Source of the DNA: Dryomyza anilis
Lineage: Eukaryota; Arthropoda; Insecta; Diptera; Dryomyzidae
Direction of reading: 5' to 3'
Assembly: GCA_951804985.1 (NCBI GenBank)
Contig: OX638130.1
Location: 99,817,700-99,881,699 of the forward strand
Length of the DNA: 64,000 nucleotides
Shown: one piece after another, positions 58,621-64,000 of the stretch
Layout of the letters: the number at the start of each line of letters is the position of its first letter
Position numbering within the stretch: the first letter of the stretch is position 1
Notes under the pieces: model-generated
Told to the model about the DNA's origin: nothing
The model's database searches: none
What the model saw: only the letters and a program-made list of their open reading frames with translations
Program-made: the position numbers and the translations under genes

Positions 58621-59619
58621 AAAATGTATACTCACAGACTGCTAGGCAGACAGACAGTCATACCGATAACAGACCGATAGACGGACAAAAAGATATACAG
58701 AAATATAGCACGGAAAATTTTATTTAAATAGCACGCATAAAGAACCGGAATAAACAACAGTTTCTGATGATCAAGTGCGTTAATGTCTGGTTCCAAAGTT
58801 GGGGTAAAAATATTTTTTATGCTGTAATAGTCATGCATTTTTGTGCATGTTTAAAATTTCATTTTTAATGTGATAAAATTTAAGTAGTGGGCAGTCAGAA
58901 TAAGAGTGTTAAGTGGCGCTAATGAGTCAGGCTATCCAAAAAAAAAATTTGTTTTATTTAATATTTGTATTCCGGGTTTATTTTAATTGAAATTAATTTG
59001 GTTTTATGTTGGTTTTATACACCCTGTATGGCTTGTGTTCTATATTGACTCATTGCAGAACACACGCAGTTCATAGTCTTTATTTTTTTTCTTCAATTAA
59101 TGCACATATTTGAGTACGTATTACAATTTGTATACCCAGTAAACATGAGTTTTTGTGTTTGTGTATTTTGGATTTTTTTTTTATTTGTACTAATCTCTTG
59201 GAAAATATTCCTTTATAGAGACACCAAATCGAACATAAAAGTCGTTTTAGAAATATTTTTTTTCTCGTGAAATTTTACTAAATGCCACATTTAAAGATGT
59301 TATTTAAAAAACTTTTTTTTTTAACATCAGTTGACTGATTTTAATGAAAATAGATTATATTTGATTTGTAGTTTTTTACTTTTTGTACAATTTATTGATT
59401 TTGAATAATATTAGCTAATAACACTACTCAACAAAAGGAGAAAAAAATGTTTTCCATAGACATCGCATACATCAATTGTAAATAATTCCCGGATGCTGAT
59501 TTGAACGTTTATAAGAAACTTGCTCTTGAATTTTCAGGACCTTTTCAGTCACTTTTTAGAATTTAAAATTAAAGACCCTTACTCAATCAGTTTCTTAAAA
59601 AGATATTTGAATCTAAACT

Positions 59620-60369
59620 CGAACCAGTTGGGAAGGTTAGATCACATGGGAAATTTTAAATTTGGTGTTATTATGATAGTTAGGATTATCAAAATTATAG
59701 TCGGCCTAAGCCGACTATAAATACCCTACACATATGTGTGGTTACCATTCAAATTGGTATATAGGTCACCAGGGTATACGAATCCTGAAAATAACTACCA
59801 ACTTTCCATCGCTGAAGAATTTCCATTCATTTGATACCCATATTTACAAATGGGTAGGTGTACCGAATCTCGAATTTTTTTTTTGGGAACCACAACTCGT
59901 TTCGCAGGAAAACATTATTTTCATGTATTTCAGCATGATGTCAATATATATTTCACCAAAAACAGTTTACCTAAGCACGTATACAGTAAAATTGATCTGT
60001 AAATGTAAATTTTATATGAGCTATTTGAACATAAGTGGTCGGTTCTCAGGTCACAATTAATCGATCAAGCCAATTTTCTTGTTCAGACAGCTTAGATATA
60101 TAAGTAATCTAAATCTAAAGTTTCATTGCTCTTTTACTTCTCTTCTACATTTTCCGTAATCGTGATTTCAACAGACAGACAGAAGGACAGACGGACAGAC
60201 AAACAGACAGACGGACGGACAGACAGACGGACATCGCTAAATCGACTCAGGAGGTCATGCTGATCAAGAATATATATGGTTTCCATACCGGAGATGCTTT
60301 CTTCAGGGTGTTACAAACGGCGTACCAAACTGAATATACCCTTTCACTCTTAGTGTAGGGTATAAAAAT
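59620..60369 (-). mobile_element. Mini-me-like element (type 1), minus orientation
   Basis: On the minus strand it starts TATACCCTACACTAAGAGTG, then has CGGAGATG-complement words, a GATCAGCATGACCTCCTGAG core, GTCCGTC tracts and an end with ATACGAATCCTGAAAATAAC and ACACATATGTGTAGGG on the opposite strand. The frames 59520 and 59734 lie in this repeat. Confidence 0.75.
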
Positions 60370-61033
60370 ATGTATTTGTTTAGACTATTTTTGGACTATT
60401 TTTTTAGCATTGTGAATCTAATGATAAATAAGAAAATGATATATGATTATGCAGAGCATAGTTTAAAAATTACTAAGTTTTTACTCACTTTTAAAATTAG
60501 CTCTTTCAACCCAGTTTCCGTCAAATACTGTTAAAATTTAAAATGCTTGTATAAATTTATATACAAATTACTGAATATAACCGTTTTTATCCGATTTTTT
60601 CTCAAAACCGCTACATAATAGAAAAAAACATGAGTATGCACTAATAATAAACATACTTTAAATAGAAGTAATGATATCTTCAGATTAGGGCCATTAGTAT
60701 TTTTGCTGCAAATTTATTGTATAAAAGAGTACCAAAATTAGGTTCTCAGGGAATATTTTAAAAAGTGGACAATTAGTAAAAGGTTAGAATTTTTGATAGT
60801 TATTTTGGCCTATGCTCTTGATAAGCATACATCATTTTTTGTTTATTATTATATCCTGAATGGTAAAAAACATTATCATAAAAAAATCAAAATTTTCTGA
60901 GTTTAGATCCAATTATTTTAAAAACGTATTGGAATATCAGCATTCATCAGTATTTTAAAATTAGCCTCGACAATTTAATGAAAAATTGCGTTTAAGTTTT
61001 TTTATTTAAACTATTTTTCTACAGTACTATATT

Positions 61034-61690
61034 TATACCCTACACTAAGAGTGAAAGGGTATATTCAGTTTGGTACGCCGTTTGTAACACCTAGAAGGAA
61101 GCATCTCCGGTATGGAAAAGTATATATATTCTTGATCAGCATGACCTCCTGAGTCGATTTAGCGATGTCCGTCTGTCCGTCTGTCTGTCTGTATGTCTGT
61201 CTGTTGAAGTCCCTACTACTTTTAAAATTGAAGAGCTAGATAAATGAAACTTATAACTTAGATCGGTCCATTGTGACCTATGATCCGACCACTTATGTTC
61301 AAATACCTCATATAAAATGTACATATAAAGATCAATTTTTATGTATACGTGCTTAGGTAAACTTTTTTGGTCAAATATATATTGATATCATGCTCAAATA
61401 CATGATAATAATGTTTTCCGGCGAAAAGACTTTTGGTTCAAAAAAAAAAAATCGAAATTCGGTACATCTACCCATTTGTAAATATGGGTATCAAATAAAT
61501 GGAAATTCTTCAACGATTGAATGATTGTAGTTATTTTCAGGATTCGTATACCCTGGTGACCTATATATAACTTTGAATGGTAACCACACATATGTGTAGG
61601 GTATTTATAGTCGGCTTAGAACGACTATAATATTGATAATCCTAACTATCATAATTACACTTTACAATTGCCCATGTGATCTAACCTTCC
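61034..61690 (+). mobile_element. Mini-me-like element (type 1), plus orientation
   Basis: It has TATACCCTACACTAAGAGTG, GGTATGGAAAAGTATATATA, TTCTTGATCAGCATGACCTC, a GTCCGTCTGTCTGTC tract and the same right part as 59620-60369. With that copy it forms an inverted pair around about 660 bp. The minus-strand frames 61136-61324 and 61394-61591 are repeat-derived. Confidence 0.75.
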
Positions 61691-61869
61691 CAACTGGTTT
61701 TTTATTCCAATTAGTTGGTGAGAAAGTCTTTTATATACTATTGCCATTTTCTAAAACACGTTACGTAATAGAATAAAACTGAGTATGCAGCCAAACGCAG
61801 CACCTGCGAATTATATAGAATTGAATTTTATAGAATAGATGGGATGCCCATGACGAAAATTGTGTTGGG

Positions 61870-62590
61870 TAGTGTAATTTTTTTAAACCCTAAAACGTTA
61901 TGAACAGTTTATACTGCTTTTAAAACAGTTTTTAAAAACTATGAAAAACCAAATGAAAAAATAAATTTTAGAATAAAAAAAACAATCTGTTTTATATTAC
62001 ACTGCACATAAAAAAATGTCCGCGATTTTAGTATGATTTCCAGCTGGACTTCAAGATTCTAATCAAGACCTCATATTGAACTTTTTGATATTGCCTAAAC
62101 AACTTAGAGATTTGAATTTTCTGTCTGATATATTTTGTATGCCATTGAGATTGCTTCATGATTGTTTTGAAGAAAAAAACATATGAAATTCGGGTGTATT
62201 TCACCAAAGTTATGACCAGTCAACACACAAAAAATATCAATTTTTAGGTGTTCCAAAAAATAATAGACAGATTTGCAAAACCAACGTGGGAAGAATCAAA
62301 TGAGAGTTATTTTAAATTTATGAAACCCATGGCAATAAATAATAGATACACCTCAAAATTTATATTTTTTGCGTTTGACTGGTCATACCATTGGTCGGAT
62401 CCATACGATCCATATCAATGGATTTTTAAAAAAATTATAGCTGAACTATTCTCAATTGAATACAAAATAAATAAGTTAGAAAACTCATGTCAGTAAAATG
62501 ATAAAATCCAAATATATACACACAGGGAAAAATCAATTTTGATGGCAACATATCATGTTTGCTACAATATATTTTGTATTTTTAAAATAA
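61870..62590. other. Stretch with one weak open frame
   Basis: The frame 62248-62496 (+) follows a TTTTTAG acceptor-like site and contains WSYHWSDPYDPYQWIFKKII, but it has no ATG at its start and no recognised family. I do not call it a gene. Confidence 0.25.
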
Positions 62591-62593
62591 ATG

Positions 62594-62728
62594 GCGCATA
62601 TTCATAGACAATTTAAAGCCGACTTTAAAATTAAAAATCAGCTTTTTGACATTTTATTCTATGTGAAAATTGGCAAATAAGCTGATTTTAATTTTAAAGT
62701 TGACTTTAAATTGTCTATGAATATGCGC
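62594..62728. repeat. Hairpin element (135 bp)
   Basis: GCGCATATTCATAGACAATT and its complement AATTGTCTATGAATATGCGC form the ends. The arms of about 50-60 nt (TTTAAAGCCGACTTTAAAAT against ATTTTAAAGTTGACTTTAAA) pair with few mismatches. Confidence 0.8.
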
Positions 62729-63317
62729 AAATATGTCTATATTAAAATATAATTATAAGTTATAAAATAAATATCAAAATAATTTTAAAAATTTTGATTT
62801 AAAAGTAACAGCCATTTCAAGTCGAAAAATTTAGGACTGCAAAGATCAATATGTTACCTGCATGCATATTTTTCTTTGCGTGTATAGAAAAAGATAAAAT
62901 AGAGAATAGAAACAGAATAGAGATTTGTTGAGCGAACCAACTTTTGCCCAACCAACTTATTTAGTTCTCTCAACCATTTAGACGCTTGTTATTGTCAAAA
63001 CTAAAAGAGTTGTAGTTTGTACTGCAACCAACTTCGAACTGTTTTAGGACAATTTAGTACAGATTTAGAACCATCGGGAGTGTGTATAGGTAAATATTTC
63101 AATAGCCAACCAAATATGGCAGTTCCGTGAAAAAAATTGTAGACAATTCGATTTAACCGAATGAAGTTAGTTGGTACAACTAATATTTTTGTTCTTCCAA
63201 CATCACGCCAAAATAGGTTTTTCTGTGTGTAATAAATCAAAAACTTTAGGCAATGTTTGGAATCTTGAAGTACATCGGAAAAAATACTAATATTGTAGGT
63301 AAATAAAAAAAAGTCTT

Positions 63318-63501
63318 AAGCTCGAATCACACGATTGAATAAACAGTCAACTTTTGAATCAATTTTCAAATAATTTTAATATCAATCGTGTGATTGCCCA
63401 ATTTTTGTATGGAAAATAAGGCAATCTCACGATTGATATTTAAATTGTTTTGAAAATTGATTCAAAAGTTGACTGTTTATTCAATCGTGTGATTCGAGCT
63501 T
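63318..63501. repeat. Long near-perfect hairpin element (about 183 bp)
   Basis: AAGCTCGAATCACACGATTG and CAATCGTGTGATTCGAGCTT are perfect complements at the two ends. Pairing continues through AACAGTCAACTTTTGAATCA and then ATATCAATCGTG, leaving a loop of about 30 nt. A decayed relative lies at about 39985-40032 (CATCAATCGTGTGATTCTAG). Confidence 0.85.
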
Positions 63502-64000
63502 TATTATCATTTTATATATATTTATATTAAATGTTTGTAAAATTTTCCATTTTTGGGAAAATCATATTAAACATTTGAATATTTTTATTATTTTGTATTT
63601 TTATTATTCATGTTCAAATGAGTATCTTATAATGTTATCGAAACACTTAGTTTAATCTCAAGTACACTTGAAAAAAAAAAAATATATATAATTGAAACTG
63701 AACTGACTGCATACTGAGCACTTTGAACAATTTAAAATTGTGTTTCTTTTCAACGTATTACAAATATTTCCATATAATGCATATATGCATGAGTTCTATG
63801 TATGTAAATTTATTCAAAAAACTAATATTGATGTCAACCACAGAACTCAAAAAATTACAAAATCTGCAATTTATGCAGGCATTTTTTGATATAAACAGTT
63901 TTGTTTATCAACAATACGACGACAATATCAAGAACAAAACTAAAATAAACAAAAACAAAGAATATGAATTATCATCACTTTTTCATTTCATTCACTTGCA

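Larger units (their letters stand above)
59425..61790. repeat. Dispersed repeat family R, copy 4, split by two mini-me-like elements
   Basis: Segments at about 59425-59620 (TGTTTTCCATAGACATCGCA, CTTGAATTTTCAGGACCTTT), 60370-61030 and 61700-61790 (TTATTCCAATTAGTTGGTGA) follow the same order as copies 1 to 3. The intervening blocks are mini-me-like elements in opposite orientations. Confidence 0.6.

Noticed and set aside
62248..62496. 82-codon frame as a coding exon
   Set aside because: It has only an acceptor-like TTTTTAG in front, no ATG and no donor or family support; left as unannotated.

Overview
The window looks like nuclear DNA of a higher (cyclorrhaphan) fly. It is very AT-rich, its genes are split by spliceosomal introns with GT..AG ends, the core promoters carry TATA boxes and a TCA(T/G)T(T/C) initiator, and one gene encodes a protein closely resembling Drosophila RhoGAP15B (ARAP family). 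Dispersed repeats carry the (TA)n / TTGATCAGCAT / (GTCY)n signature of dipteran mini-me-type elements. Genus cannot be decided from sequence alone; a calyptrate or tephritid is my guess.

Layout. 0-14 kb is repeats plus two GC-richer islands (about 4.9-5.1 and 6.2-6.8 kb) that may hold promoter or 5' UTR exons. 14.1-31.3 kb (+) holds a five-coding-exon gene for a four-pass membrane protein whose membrane half resembles sarcospan, preceded by a long low-complexity cytoplasmic tail. Its 10.8-kb intron contains a small intronless gene (19.6-20.0 kb, +). 31.9-42.8 kb (-) holds a ten-coding-exon ARAP-type RhoGAP gene (1721 aa predicted) that converges on the first gene with about 0.57 kb between stop codons. 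43-64 kb is mostly stacked transposable-element debris with one further intronless gene (52.47-53.17 kb, +).

The most interesting signals are two. First, the two intronless genes share an unusual package: a TATA box about 33 bp upstream of a TCATTC initiator, upstream CAGGTAG-type (Zelda/TAGteam) heptamers, and a protein ending in an Arg-rich RxL..F tail that looks like a cyclin-docking motif. They look like early zygotic, possibly cell-cycle-related genes. Second, the same 19-bp minisatellite forms about 2-kb arrays in opposite orientations at 11.5-13.5 kb and 28.4-30.4 kb, on either side of most coding exons of the sarcospan-like gene, so the pre-mRNA could form a very long intramolecular duplex.

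Repeats dominate the rest: a tRNA-derived SINE (one copy with a visible target duplication), an eight-copy CACCCAG-ended MITE, several other TIR or foldback elements (one with 470-bp arms at 0-1.9 kb), higher-order satellites, and mini-me-like elements nested in one another. No viral gene, no intact transposase or reverse transcriptase, no CRISPR array and no functional tRNA or rRNA gene was seen. Exon joins were worked out by hand from splice-site motifs and reading phase; all are phase-consistent but not RNA-verified.
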